In this document: piece after piece, positions 20,589 through 29,654 of the stretch
Layout of the letters: each line of letters begins with the position of its first letter
Position numbering within the stretch: the first letter of the stretch is position 1
Assembly (NCBI RefSeq): GCF_012103215.1
Contig: NZ_JAAVNE010000006.1
Location: 103,791-167,790, forward strand
Length of the DNA: 64,000 nucleotides
Direction: 5' to 3'
Origin: Falsiroseomonas selenitidurans
GTDB taxonomy: Bacteria; Pseudomonadota; Alphaproteobacteria; Acetobacterales; Acetobacteraceae
Translations under genes and position numbers: made by a program
The notes under the pieces: generated by a model
Database searches by the model: none
What the model saw: the letters and a program-made list of their open reading frames with translations, nothing else
What the model was told of the DNA's origin: nothing

Positions 20589-21326
20589 CGCGGCGATGGC
20601 CAGGAAATCCGCGGCCACCAGGCTGGCGCCGCCGACCAGGCCGCCATCCACATTGGCCAGCGCCAGGATGGCCTTCGCGTTGCCCGGCTTCATCGAGCCG
20701 CCATAGAGGATCCGCATCCCCTGCCCCGCCGCGCCGAAGCGCGCCGCCAGGCTGTCGCGGATCGTACCGTGGATGGCCGCGATGTCGCCCTCGGTCGGCG
20801 TGCGGCCGGTGCCGATGGCCCAGACCGGCTCATAGGCGATGATGCCGGCGAAGCCGTCCGGCAGGGATTCGGCCAGCTGCCGGCGCACCACCGCTTCCGC
20901 CTCCCCGCCCAGGCGCTGCGCCTCCGTCTCGCCGACGCAGACCACCGGCACCAGGCCGGCGGCCAGCGCGGCCGCCACCTTGGCGCGCACATCGGCATCG
21001 GCCTCACCATGGTCGGCACGGCGTTCGGAATGGCCGAGGATGACATGGCTGGCGCCGATGTCGCGCAGCATGGCGGCGGAGACGTCGCCGGTATGCGCCC
21101 CCTTGGCCGCCGCGTGGCAATCCTGGCCGCCCACCGCCACGCCCTGCCCCAGCAGCGCCACGGCCAGAACATGGATATGCGGGAAGGGCGGGCACACCAG
21201 CAGGTCGGCCGCCGGCGGGCTGGCGGCGGCACCGGCGCGCACGGCCTCGGCCAGCGCGGCGGCCTCGCGCAGCGTGCCGTGCATCTTCCAGTTGCCGGCG
21301 ATCAGCGGGCGGATGCCAGGGGTCAC
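20577..21326 (-). CDS. tpiA: triosephosphate isomerase
   Basis: 249-aa TIM barrel that interconverts dihydroxyacetone phosphate and glyceraldehyde 3-phosphate. Catalytic residues are present: K14 in AGNWKMHG, H99 in ILGHSERR, E166 in AYEPVWAIGTG, and the phosphate loop YGGSMKPGN. GTG 21326 is chosen because AAGGAGAGG lies just upstream and the family N-terminus follows; the much longer open frame upstream runs opposite ppiD and is non-coding. The stop codon lies in a repeat unit. It is divergent from ppiD with 84 bp between. Confidence 0.95.
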   Translation of the reverse strand: MTPGIRPLIAGNWKMHGTLREAAALAEAVRAGAAASPPAADLLVCPPFPHIHVLAVALLGQGVAVGGQDCHAAAKGAHTGDVSAAMLRDIGASHVILGHSERRADHGEADADVRAKVAAALAAGLVPVVCVGETEAQRLGGEAEAVVRRQLAESLPDGFAGIIAYEPVWAIGTGRTPTEGDIAAIHGTIRDSLAARFGAAGQGMRILYGGSMKPGNAKAILALANVDGGLVGGASLVAADFLAIAASAG

Positions 21327-21410
21327 GAGCCTCTCCTTTGTGCTTGGCATCCCGCCTAGCAACGGCGCGGCGGGCTGGCAACGGGGCGGATTTCCGGCTA
21401 CCGGGGCGGG

Positions 21411-23312
21411 ATGATCACCTGGTTCCGCAACCTCACCCAGACCTGGTTCGCCAAGGTCCTGTTCCTGCTCCTGGTGCTGTCCTTCGGGATCTGGGGCATC
21501 GAGGACACCGTGCGCAATTTCTGGCGGGAAACCGCCGTGGTCCGCATGGCTGGCGGCGATATCGAGGTGCCGGAGGCGCAGATGGCCGCGCGGCGCGAAT
21601 TGCAGCGCGTGCAATCCCAACTCGGCACCGGCTTCGAGGCGGAGGAACCGCTGCGGCGGGCCATCGCCATGCAGGCGGTGGAACAGCTGATCGCCGAACG
21701 GGCGCTGCGCGCAGAGGCCGCGCGGCTGGAGCTGGTGACGCCGGACGAGGCGGTGCAGGCCTATGTCTTCGCCATTCCCAACTTCCAGACGGCCGGGCAG
21801 TTCGACCGGCTGATGCTGGACCAGTTCCTGCGCCAGAACGACATGTCGGAGGCGCAGTTCCTGCAGATCGTCCGCGACGACCTGCGCCGCATCCAGCTGA
21901 CCGGCGCCGTGCGCGCCGGCGCCGCGGTGCCGGAGGCGCTCGCCCGCGCCATGGTGCGGTACGAGAAAGAACAGCGCATCGCCCAGCTGGTGGAGCTGCC
22001 GCTGCTGGACGCGCCGGAGCCCGAGCCGCCGACCGAGGCGCAGCTGGCGCGTTTCCACGCCAACAACCCGGAACGCTTCTCCACCCCCGCCCTGCGGGAG
22101 GCGACGATCGCCGTCCTGACCGGGGAGACCCTGGCCGACCAGATCGAGGTCACGGATGCCGACCTCGCCAGCGCCTATGAGGCGCGCCGCGGCCAGTTCG
22201 AGACGGCGGAGCGGCGCGACCTGCAGCAGGCGCTGCTGCCGACGGAGGACGCCGCCCGGCAGGTGGCGGAGGCCTGGCGCACAGCCGCCGACTTCGCTGC
22301 CGTGGAACAGGCCGCACAGGCCGCCGGCGGCGCCGCGCTGGCCCTGGGCAATGTGGCGCGCGCCGACCTGCCCATCGAGGCGCTGGCGGCAGCCGCCTTC
22401 ACCGCGCCGGAAGGCGGCGTGACGCCGCCGGTGCAGTCGCCCTTCGGCTGGCATGTGATGCGTGTCGCCGGCATCACCCCCGGCCGCACCGCCAGCCTGG
22501 AGGAGGTGCACGACCGGCTGCGTCAGGAATTGGCGCTGGAACGCGCCGCCGACCTTGCCTTCGAGCGGGCGAACCGGGTGGAGGACGCCCTGGCCGGCGG
22601 CGCCACGCTGGAAGCCGCGGCGCGGGAATTCGGCCTGACCGTCGCCCGGGTGACGCTGGATGCGGAAGGCCGCGACGCGGAGGGGCTTCCCGCCGTGCTG
22701 CCGGTGCCCGTGGCCGCGCGGGCCGAGGCGCTGCGCGCCATCTTCGCCGCCGAGCTGGGCCGCGCCCCCCGGCTGCAGGAGATGCGCGAGGCCGAGGGCT
22801 TCCTGGGCATCGAGCTGCACGAGGCGCGCGCCCCCGCCCTGAAGCCGCTGGAGCAGGTGCAGGCGGATGTGCGCCTGGCCTGGGTGAACGACGCCAAGCG
22901 CCGCGCGCAGGAGGAGAGGGCGGCCGCCCTGCTGGGCGCCGTGCGCGGCGGGCAGACGCTGGAAGCCGCCGCCGCCGCCGCCGGCCTGGCCAGCACCCGC
23001 ATGGGCCCCTTCGGCCGCCAGCCGGAGCCCGGCGCGCCCGGCCTGACCGTGCCGCGGGAGATCCTGCCGCAGCTGTTCGCCATCCCGGTGAACGAGCCGA
23101 CCATGGTGCCGACCGCGGCCGGCTTCGCCGTGGCGCAACTGCTGGAGATCGTCCGCGCCGACCCGGCCGCGGATGCGCAGGCGCTGGAGAATGCCCGCCG
23201 CACCGCGCAGCAGCAGGTGGCGGAGGATCTGAACGCCGCCTACCTGGCCGCGCTGCGCAGCCGCGCGGAACCGCGGATCAGCCCGACGCTGTTGCAACAG
23301 GTGGTCCCATGA
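21411..23312 (+). CDS. ppiD: SurA/PpiD-type periplasmic folding factor (parvulin)
   Basis: 633-aa membrane-anchored periplasmic chaperone. One N-terminal membrane segment (about 15-30, KVLFLLLVLSFGIWGI), a SurA-N chaperone domain (about 35-200), then a parvulin-like region (about 265-355) containing PPVQSPFGWHVMRV, and a long C-terminal chaperone region. The parvulin stretch is weakly conserved, so isomerase activity is uncertain. Last four bases overlap trpE (ATGA). The ppiD-trpE pairing is typical of alphaproteobacteria. Confidence 0.9.
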   Translation: MITWFRNLTQTWFAKVLFLLLVLSFGIWGIEDTVRNFWRETAVVRMAGGDIEVPEAQMAARRELQRVQSQLGTGFEAEEPLRRAIAMQAVEQLIAERALRAEAARLELVTPDEAVQAYVFAIPNFQTAGQFDRLMLDQFLRQNDMSEAQFLQIVRDDLRRIQLTGAVRAGAAVPEALARAMVRYEKEQRIAQLVELPLLDAPEPEPPTEAQLARFHANNPERFSTPALREATIAVLTGETLADQIEVTDADLASAYEARRGQFETAERRDLQQALLPTEDAARQVAEAWRTAADFAAVEQAAQAAGGAALALGNVARADLPIEALAAAAFTAPEGGVTPPVQSPFGWHVMRVAGITPGRTASLEEVHDRLRQELALERAADLAFERANRVEDALAGGATLEAAAREFGLTVARVTLDAEGRDAEGLPAVLPVPVAARAEALRAIFAAELGRAPRLQEMREAEGFLGIELHEARAPALKPLEQVQADVRLAWVNDAKRRAQEERAAALLGAVRGGQTLEAAAAAAGLASTRMGPFGRQPEPGAPGLTVPREILPQLFAIPVNEPTMVPTAAGFAVAQLLEIVRADPAADAQALENARRTAQQQVAEDLNAAYLAALRSRAEPRISPTLLQQVVP

Positions 23313-24814
23313 CCGTCCTTTCCTCCTTCGCCGCCTTCGCCGAGGGGCTCGCCGCCGGCCAGGGCCAGGTGGTGTACCGGGAACGGGTCGCGGACCTGGA
23401 TACGCCGGTCGGCGCCTATCTCCGCCTGGTGCAGGGGCGGCAGAACGCCTTCCTGCTGGAATCGGTGGAAGGCGGCGCGGCGCGCGGCCGCTTCTCCTCC
23501 CTCGGGATGGAGCCGGACCTGGTCTGGCGCTGCCGCGACGGGCGCGCGGAGATCAACCGCCACGCGCTGTCCGCCCCGCATGCCTTCGAGGCCGACCCGG
23601 CGCCGCCGCTCGACAGCCTGCGCACCCTGGTGCAGGCGACGCGCATGCCGATGCCGGCCGGGCTGCCCTCCATCGCCGCGGGGCTGTTCGGCTATCTGGG
23701 CTATGACATGGTCCGGTACATGGAGCGCCTGCCGGACACCAACCCGGACGTGCTGGGCATCCCGGAGGCGGTGATGATCCGCCCGACGCTGGTCGCGGTC
23801 TTCGACCATGTGCGGGACACGCTGACCCTGGTGACCCCGATCTGGCCGGAAGCCGGGCAGGACCCCAAGGCGGCCTGGGACCTGGCGCAGGCCAGGCTGG
23901 ATGAGGCGGAGGCGGCACTCGACCGCCCCCTGCCCCGCCCGGCACCGCCCGCCAGCCTGCCGGTGCCGCCGGCGCCGACCTCGAACTTCACACCGGAGGG
24001 GTACAAGGCGGCGGTGCTGCGGGCCAAGGACTACATCGCGGCCGGCGACGCCTTCCAGGTGGTCCCGGCGCAGCGCTTCACCGCCCCGTTCGGCCTGCCG
24101 CCCTTTTCGCTGTACCGCGCGCTGCGCCGGCTGAACCCGGCGCCCTACCTGTTCTTCCTCGATCTGCACGGGCTGTCCCTGGTCGGCGCCTCGCCGGAGA
24201 TCCTGGTCAGCGTCAAGCATGGCGAGGTGAAGCTGCGGCCGCTCGCTGGCACCCGCCCCCGGGGTGCGACGCCGGAGGAGGATGCCCGGCTGGAGCGCGA
24301 ATTGCTGGCCGATCCGAAGGAGCTGGCCGAGCATTTGATGCTGATCGACCTCGGCCGCAACGATGTCGGCCGCGTCGCCGAGATCGGCTCGGTCCGGGTG
24401 ACGCAGAAGTTCCAGGTGGAGCGCTACTCCCAGGTCATGCACATCATGTCCGAGGTGGTGGGCCGCCTGCGTCCCGGGCTCGATGCGCTGGACGCGCTGG
24501 CCGCGGGCTTCCCCGCCGGCACGCTCTCGGGCGCGCCCAAGGTGCGGGCGATGCAGATCATCGAGGAGCTGGAACCCTCCCGCCGCGGGGCCTATGCGGG
24601 GGGGGTCGGGTATTTCGGCGCCGATGGCGACATGGACATCTGCATCGCGCTGCGCACCGCCCTGGTGAAGGACGGGCTGATGCATGTGCAGGCCGGCGCC
24701 GGCGTGGTGGCGGACAGCGACCCGGAGGCCGAGTACCAGGAAACCCACCAGAAGGCCCGCGCCCTGTTCCGCGCGGCCGAGGAAGCCGTGCGCTTCGCGG
24801 CGCAGCGGCGATAG
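23309..24814 (+). CDS. trpE: anthranilate synthase component I
   Basis: 501-aa chorismate-binding subunit making anthranilate with TrpG-derived ammonia, first step of tryptophan synthesis. The N-terminal domain (about 15-190) carries GRFSSLGMEPDLVW, the likely tryptophan feedback site. The chorismate-binding domain (about 225-490) has LAGTRPRGATPEED, LIDLGRNDVGRVA and GAPKVRAMQIIEELEP. Start codon overlaps the ppiD stop. trpG is 4.9 kb downstream instead of adjacent, because four unrelated genes lie in between. Confidence 0.96.
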   Translation: MTVLSSFAAFAEGLAAGQGQVVYRERVADLDTPVGAYLRLVQGRQNAFLLESVEGGAARGRFSSLGMEPDLVWRCRDGRAEINRHALSAPHAFEADPAPPLDSLRTLVQATRMPMPAGLPSIAAGLFGYLGYDMVRYMERLPDTNPDVLGIPEAVMIRPTLVAVFDHVRDTLTLVTPIWPEAGQDPKAAWDLAQARLDEAEAALDRPLPRPAPPASLPVPPAPTSNFTPEGYKAAVLRAKDYIAAGDAFQVVPAQRFTAPFGLPPFSLYRALRRLNPAPYLFFLDLHGLSLVGASPEILVSVKHGEVKLRPLAGTRPRGATPEEDARLERELLADPKELAEHLMLIDLGRNDVGRVAEIGSVRVTQKFQVERYSQVMHIMSEVVGRLRPGLDALDALAAGFPAGTLSGAPKVRAMQIIEELEPSRRGAYAGGVGYFGADGDMDICIALRTALVKDGLMHVQAGAGVVADSDPEAEYQETHQKARALFRAAEEAVRFAAQRR

Positions 24815-24839
24815 GGCTGCCGGCCGCCGGCCAGGATTG

Positions 24840-25640
24840 ATGCTGCCACGACGCCTTCTTCTGCTGGCACCGCTGACCGGCTGCGCCGGCGGCAGCGGTG
24901 CCGCCCGGGGCGGCCAGGCGGTGCTGCCGCGGGTGGCCGCGCTGGCCTCGCATGGCGCCCTGCCCGGCGAACCCGATCTCGTGCTGCGCTGGAACGCCAT
25001 CCCGCCGCAGGCACGGAACCTCCGCGTCATCGTGCATTTCCATGGCTTCGCCGCGCCGGCGGAACCGCTGCGCCTGGCGCAGGGTCGGCTGCCGGGCAGC
25101 GGCTTGCGCCTGCCCGACCAGCCGCCAAGCCTCGCCCTGCTGCCGCGCGGCCGCCCCCTGCCCGGCCGGCCCGGCCGTTTCGACTGGCCAGCCCTGGCCG
25201 CACCCGGCGGGCTGGCTGCGCTGGTGGCGGAGGCCGCCGCCCGATTCGGCCCCACCTTCCCGCCGCCGGCCTCGCTGCTGCTGACGGCCCATTCCGGCGG
25301 TGGCGGCGGCCTGCTGGCCGCGCTGGAAGCCGGCGCCCGGGTGGATGAGGTGCATCTGTTCGACGCGCTGTACCGCGACCCGGCGCCCCTGCTGCGCTGG
25401 GCCCAGGCGCGCGCCGCCCTGCGCGGGGCGGTACCGCCGCCGGCCCTGGTGGTGATCGCGCGGGAGAACACCGCCGCCCCCGCCCGCCGCCTCGCCGCCG
25501 GGCTGCGCCAGGCCGGGCTGGACGGGCCGCGATGGCGGGTGTTGCTGACCGCGGCGCCGCACAATGATATCCCGCGGCTCTACGGCCCCGCGCTGCTGGC
25601 GGCGCCGGAGGTGGCGCTGCCCGGCACCGTGCCGGCCTGA
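24840..25640 (+). CDS. putative lipoprotein with alpha/beta-hydrolase features
   Basis: 266-aa protein not assigned to a named family. A short signal ends in a lipobox (LTGC, cysteine 15), predicting a lipid-anchored periplasmic protein. The core resembles an alpha/beta hydrolase: strand plus oxyanion region VIVHFHGF (63-70), nucleophile elbow LLTAHSGGGG with S152, an acidic candidate in HLFDALYRD (D175), and a histidine in APHNDIP (H241). Starts 25 bases after trpE on the same strand, so it may read through from trpE. Its 3' end overlaps the oppositely oriented membrane-protein gene by 61 bp. Confidence 0.65.
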   Translation: MLPRRLLLLAPLTGCAGGSGAARGGQAVLPRVAALASHGALPGEPDLVLRWNAIPPQARNLRVIVHFHGFAAPAEPLRLAQGRLPGSGLRLPDQPPSLALLPRGRPLPGRPGRFDWPALAAPGGLAALVAEAAARFGPTFPPPASLLLTAHSGGGGGLLAALEAGARVDEVHLFDALYRDPAPLLRWAQARAALRGAVPPPALVVIARENTAAPARRLAAGLRQAGLDGPRWRVLLTAAPHNDIPRLYGPALLAAPEVALPGTVPA

Positions 25641-27085
25641 TCCGGCCAGCAGCGCGCCAGCCGGTCCGGATCGACGGGCCGCAGCACCGGGTCCGCCAGC
25701 AGGGCCTGGAGATCCGCATCCGGCCAGGGCACCACATAATGCGACCAATCCGTCGCATCGAAGACGGATTGCGCCGCGGCCTCGGGCAGGGCGCAGTCGC
25801 GGCTGGCAGCCCAGGGTTTCAGGGTGAGCAGCGAGGCTTCCATCGCCTGGCCCAGCCCGGCCACCAGCAGCAGCCCGGCCAGCAGGCGCCGCCGCCAGCC
25901 GGGCGTGGCCTGCTGCAGGCCAAAGCCCGCCGCCACCGCCAGCACCGCCAACGGCGCGATGCCCGTGCGCATCGTCATCTCATTGCCCGGGCCGAAGACA
26001 TAGAGCGGCAGCAGCGCGAGCAGCCCCAGGCTGGCCAGCAGCAGGCGGGACCGGACCAGCAACAGCGCCGCCGCGGCGACGGCGCCGAATTCCACCAGCA
26101 GGAACAGCAGCAGCCGCGGCAGCGCCGCCAGCCCATGTTCGGCGAACAGCGGCCCGTGCGGGATGGTCCCGGCCCCGGCCGAGAGGAACAGCCCCTCCGG
26201 CACCGCGAGCGCCAGGCCGAGCCAGTTCGCCCCGCCGCGCGCCGCCGCGCCGACCATGCGCCAGCCGCCGGCCAGCACGGCGGCCGCCGCCAGCAACCCC
26301 GCCCCCAGCGCCGACAGCGGCGCCCACCAGGCGGCGGCGGCCAGCGGCAGGGCGACGCTGCCCAGGAAGGCCGGGCGCCTGGCATGGCGCAGCAGCAGCA
26401 GGGCCGGAATCCAGCCCGGCAGCGCATGGTTCGGCACCCACAGCAGCAGGGTGGCATGGCCGGAATACTGGAAGAGCCGCGCCCACCACTCCCCGCCACG
26501 CGCCCAGTAGCTGGCCAACCCCGCGCCCTCGGTCACGTCCAGCCAGATGTTGGGCAGCAGGTCGAGCCCGCCAAAGCCGAGGAAGACCAGCACCGGCAGC
26601 ACCGGCCAGCGCCCCGGCGCCACCGCCCGCCCCAGCGCCCGCAGCAGCGCCAGCACCAGCGCCAGGCCCAGCCCGGTCCAGAGGTACAGCGCCGCCTCCG
26701 CCGCTGCCGGCCCGGCCAGGCGCCCGACCAGGGCGGCCGGCATGTAGTAGCCGAGCGGCGCGCGCAGCAGCCATCCGGCCTCCCCCACCGAATAGCCCAC
26801 GGGCCAGGGGCCGGTGGCGAGGTCCAGCAGCACGGCGTCGCGGATCTGCCAATCCACCACCGCATACAGCAGGTGGTGCGTGCCGCTGCTGCCGAAGGCC
26901 CAGGCCAGCCCGCCGGCCAGGCAGGCCAGCGTCCCGCGCGCACCCAGCGGCCAGGGCCCGCGCGGCAGCAGCGCGAAGCCCGCCCCGCCCAGCGCCAGAA
27001 CCGCCAGCGCCCAGGGCCAGGCGAAGAACCCCACGGCAAAGATCAGGCAGGGCAGCAGGAGCCAGCCGGTGCAGGCCAGCGTCAA
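25580..27085 (-). CDS. polytopic membrane protein, unknown
   Basis: About 500 aa with roughly a dozen hydrophobic segments (for example LLPCLIFAVGFFAWPWALAV, LPVLVFLGFGGLDLLPN, LLLFLLVEFGAVAAAALLLV) and a soluble C-terminal tail of about 80 residues. The overall shape, with aromatic residues in loops such as YWARGGEWWARLFQYSGH, recalls GT-C type glycosyltransferases or O-antigen-related membrane proteins, but no diagnostic motif was recognised. The start is uncertain: no ATG is present near the gene's beginning, and TTG 27085 gives 501 aa; an open frame extends further upstream across the preceding gene. Convergent overlap with the lipoprotein gene. Confidence 0.6.
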   Translation of the reverse strand: MTLACTGWLLLPCLIFAVGFFAWPWALAVLALGGAGFALLPRGPWPLGARGTLACLAGGLAWAFGSSGTHHLLYAVVDWQIRDAVLLDLATGPWPVGYSVGEAGWLLRAPLGYYMPAALVGRLAGPAAAEAALYLWTGLGLALVLALLRALGRAVAPGRWPVLPVLVFLGFGGLDLLPNIWLDVTEGAGLASYWARGGEWWARLFQYSGHATLLLWVPNHALPGWIPALLLLRHARRPAFLGSVALPLAAAAWWAPLSALGAGLLAAAAVLAGGWRMVGAAARGGANWLGLALAVPEGLFLSAGAGTIPHGPLFAEHGLAALPRLLLFLLVEFGAVAAAALLLVRSRLLLASLGLLALLPLYVFGPGNEMTMRTGIAPLAVLAVAAGFGLQQATPGWRRRLLAGLLLVAGLGQAMEASLLTLKPWAASRDCALPEAAAQSVFDATDWSHYVVPWPDADLQALLADPVLRPVDPDRLARCWPDQAGTVPGSATSGAASSAGP

Positions 27086-27123
27086 TGCATCCGGCGCCGC
27101 GCGCCCCAGCGCGGCATCCAGCC

Positions 27124-28326
27124 TCAGCTTCGGCTTTCGCGGATGGCGGCCCGCCGGCGCGTGTCCGGCTGCAATTGCGTGCCCAGCCCCGGCCCCTGCA
27201 TCGGGTGGCAGAAGCCCTGTTCCACCCGCGGCAGCACCGTCACCAGATCCCGGTACCAGCTGGCCAGGGTCGCCCGCACCACCTCCTGGAAAATCGCCGT
27301 CGCCGCGTGCAGGGCGAAGTGCAGGCTGGCGACCAGCGTCACCGGCCCCGTGCAGTCGTGCGGGGCCACCGGGCGGGCCCAGGCCTCCGCCAGCGCCGCG
27401 ATCTTCCGCGCTTCCGTCAGGCCGCCGCACCAGGTCAGGTCCACCATCACCACATCGGTGGCCCCTGCCACCAGCAGTTCCCGGAACGCGACCTTGCCGC
27501 CCAGGGTTTCGCTGGCGCAGATCGGCATGCCGGGAACGGCGCGCCGCAATTCCACCAGCGCCGCGGTGTCGTCCATCTTGCCGATCGGGTCCTCCACCCA
27601 GAAGGGCCGGATCGGCGCCAGCGCCTGGCAGATGCGGGTGGCGGCGGGCAGCGAGAACAGGGAGTGCAGCTCCGCCATCACCTCCATCCGGTCGCCCACG
27701 GCGCGGCGAATTTTCTCAAAGGGTTCCATGCCCTTCTTCAGGTCCTCCAGGGTCATCACCTGGCCGCCGGAGGCCGGCGCATGGACGTCGAAGGGCCAGA
27801 TCTTCATCGCCGTGAAGCCTTCCTCCAGCAGCGAATGCGCCAGCTCATCGGCGCGCTGCATGAAGGCGACCTGGTCGTCATAGGGGCCGATGGCGCCCTC
27901 GCCGGCGCGGATGTCCCGCCGGTCCCGGGCGCTGTTGTAGTCGTAGCCGGCGCAGGTGTTGTAGGCGCGGATGCGGTCGCGGGAGAGGCCGCCCAACGCC
28001 TCATGCACCGGCACGCCCAGCCGCTGGCCCATCAGGTCCCACAGCGCGATGTCCACGGCAGAGGCCGCGCGCATCTCGGCGGACGACGCGCCGAAGCCGA
28101 CATAGGGCGTCATCAGGTGGCGGTGGATGCGCTCGATGTTCCGCGAATCCTGGCCGAGCAGAGAGGGCGCGACCAGCTCATGGATCTGGCCTTCCACCGC
28201 CGCCGCCCCGCGAAAGCTCTCGCCGAGGCCAACCAGCCCCTCCGCCGTCTCGATCTCGACCCAGAGGATGTTCGCGCGCTCCGGCACGCGCAGGGTGCGG
28301 ATGCCGGTGATGGTGGAGGCCTTCAT
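27124..28326 (-). CDS. mandelate racemase/muconate lactonizing enzyme family protein
   Basis: 400-aa enolase-superfamily enzyme, which abstracts an alpha-proton from a carboxylate (usually an acid sugar) using Mg2+. Candidate residues: K175 in GFTAMKIWPFD, metal ligands E219 (MAELHS), E245 (WVEDPIG) and E273 (ASETLGG), and H323 in APHDCTGPV. The N-terminal capping domain spans about 1-120. ATG 28326 begins the natural N-terminus (KASTITGIRTLRVP); the 28422 extension runs into the next gene. A dehydratase of an aldonic acid is likely, but the substrate cannot be named. About 30 bp from the MpaB-type gene, same strand. Confidence 0.82.
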   Translation of the reverse strand: MKASTITGIRTLRVPERANILWVEIETAEGLVGLGESFRGAAAVEGQIHELVAPSLLGQDSRNIERIHRHLMTPYVGFGASSAEMRAASAVDIALWDLMGQRLGVPVHEALGGLSRDRIRAYNTCAGYDYNSARDRRDIRAGEGAIGPYDDQVAFMQRADELAHSLLEEGFTAMKIWPFDVHAPASGGQVMTLEDLKKGMEPFEKIRRAVGDRMEVMAELHSLFSLPAATRICQALAPIRPFWVEDPIGKMDDTAALVELRRAVPGMPICASETLGGKVAFRELLVAGATDVVMVDLTWCGGLTEARKIAALAEAWARPVAPHDCTGPVTLVASLHFALHAATAIFQEVVRATLASWYRDLVTVLPRVEQGFCHPMQGPGLGTQLQPDTRRRAAIRESRS

Positions 28327-28354
28327 CGAGACCCTGCCTCGGACAGTTGCGGGA

Positions 28355-29533
28355 TCAGTCTGACCTGTCCCGCTCGGCATGGACATGGGCCGGCATCCGA
28401 TAGCTGAGGCCGCCATCGGCATAGTAGGACAGCGCCATCATCTGCTGGAACTGCCCCATCCGGTGGCGCCGGCCGAGCGCGGGGAAGACCCGGTTCAGCA
28501 GGCGCTCGGCCCGGTTGGTCCAGCGCAGCACCGCCAGCGCCCCAAAACGGCCGGCCGGCGGGTATTTCAGCTGGTCGGCCAATTCATCGCCGATCAGTTC
28601 CCGCGAAATCCCGTAGATGCGCCGCGCCATGGCCCGGCGCTTTGCCGGCTCGGTGACGTTGGACACAATCGGCGCGGAGTTGATGAGGCCATTCGCCACG
28701 ATGATCGCCTCCATGCTCGGAGGCGGCTCGCACATGGCGCCGATCCGAATCATGTGCAGCGCCTTCTGCATGGTCTCGAGCTCCGGATCCCAATCGGGGT
28801 GCAGGCCCATCAGGCGGCCCGTGTAGCGCCAGACCAGCATGAAGGATTGCTGTTCTTCCTGCGACATCGTCACGCCGACCTGTTCCGCCCGATGCATCAA
28901 CCGGGCGGAGAAGCCGGCAACCGCCGCGGCCAGATGCGCCGAGCTCAGCGGCGTGCCCCAGGCCTCCGTGTCCCATTCCGGGGATACCGCCAGCAGGCTG
29001 CGCACCTTGGCGTGCATCAGCCGGATGCGGACCGACAATTTCCACCCCTCGCCATGACGGTCGAGGCCGCCCGGAAGGAAGACCTCCACCAGGTGCCGGT
29101 TGTTCTGCTTCAACCGTCGGAGCCCCTGGTCCACCAGCCTTCCGGTGATGCTGAAGGACTTGCTGACGAGGGTGGCGAAGCCCTCGATCAGGACGGCGCC
29201 GACGAAGGCCACGATGATCATGCCGGAATCGCGGTGGAAGGCGCGGCACGCCGGCAGGGTTGCTTTGGAATCGAACCAAGGCGGCACGATTTCGGCCTCG
29301 GCGATCAGGTCGCGCAGCGCCTGCGGTGCATCGGGAATGGCCGCGGGCCCTTCCTCGATTGCCAACCGGATCCATTCATTCTGCTTGGCGGCGGGATGGC
29401 CCTTCATCGCCTTCCAGGCGGCATCGGCCTGCGGATCGCCGATCAGCGTATGCCGGAGGTAACGATCCGCCATCTCCGGATCGATCCGGCGGGCCAGCGC
29501 GTGGCCATCGTGGTATGCACTGGGTCCGTCCAT
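28355..29533 (-). CDS. MpaB-type oxygenase (DUF2236, latex-clearing-protein-like)
   Basis: 392-aa protein of the oxygenase-MpaB/latex clearing protein family, putative heme-b-binding all-helical enzymes that oxidatively cleave or modify hydrophobic substrates. The conserved helix RIRLMHAKVR (169-178) supplies H174, the likely heme axial ligand; upstream FHRDSGMIIVAFVGAVLIEGF fits the family. No signal peptide is obvious. Substrate unknown. It and the enolase-family gene form a minus-strand pair within the block that splits trpE from trpG. Confidence 0.72.
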   Translation of the reverse strand: MDGPSAYHDGHALARRIDPEMADRYLRHTLIGDPQADAAWKAMKGHPAAKQNEWIRLAIEEGPAAIPDAPQALRDLIAEAEIVPPWFDSKATLPACRAFHRDSGMIIVAFVGAVLIEGFATLVSKSFSITGRLVDQGLRRLKQNNRHLVEVFLPGGLDRHGEGWKLSVRIRLMHAKVRSLLAVSPEWDTEAWGTPLSSAHLAAAVAGFSARLMHRAEQVGVTMSQEEQQSFMLVWRYTGRLMGLHPDWDPELETMQKALHMIRIGAMCEPPPSMEAIIVANGLINSAPIVSNVTEPAKRRAMARRIYGISRELIGDELADQLKYPPAGRFGALAVLRWTNRAERLLNRVFPALGRRHRMGQFQQMMALSYYADGGLSYRMPAHVHAERDRSD

Positions 29534-29654
29534 CGGCGACGCTCTCCATGGCCCTTGCCTAGATTGACTTTAGAGTACCTCCCGCTGGCCGACAGCCCCG
29601 TATGCGGCAGCCGCCCCTTGATTCGCCGCGGTTCCGGGACGACGATCCGAACGC

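Noticed and set aside
21327..23297. In-frame extension of tpiA through the ppiD region
   Set aside because: No domain; a strong ribosome-binding site marks GTG 21326 as the tpiA start, and ppiD with its membrane anchor is the real gene there.
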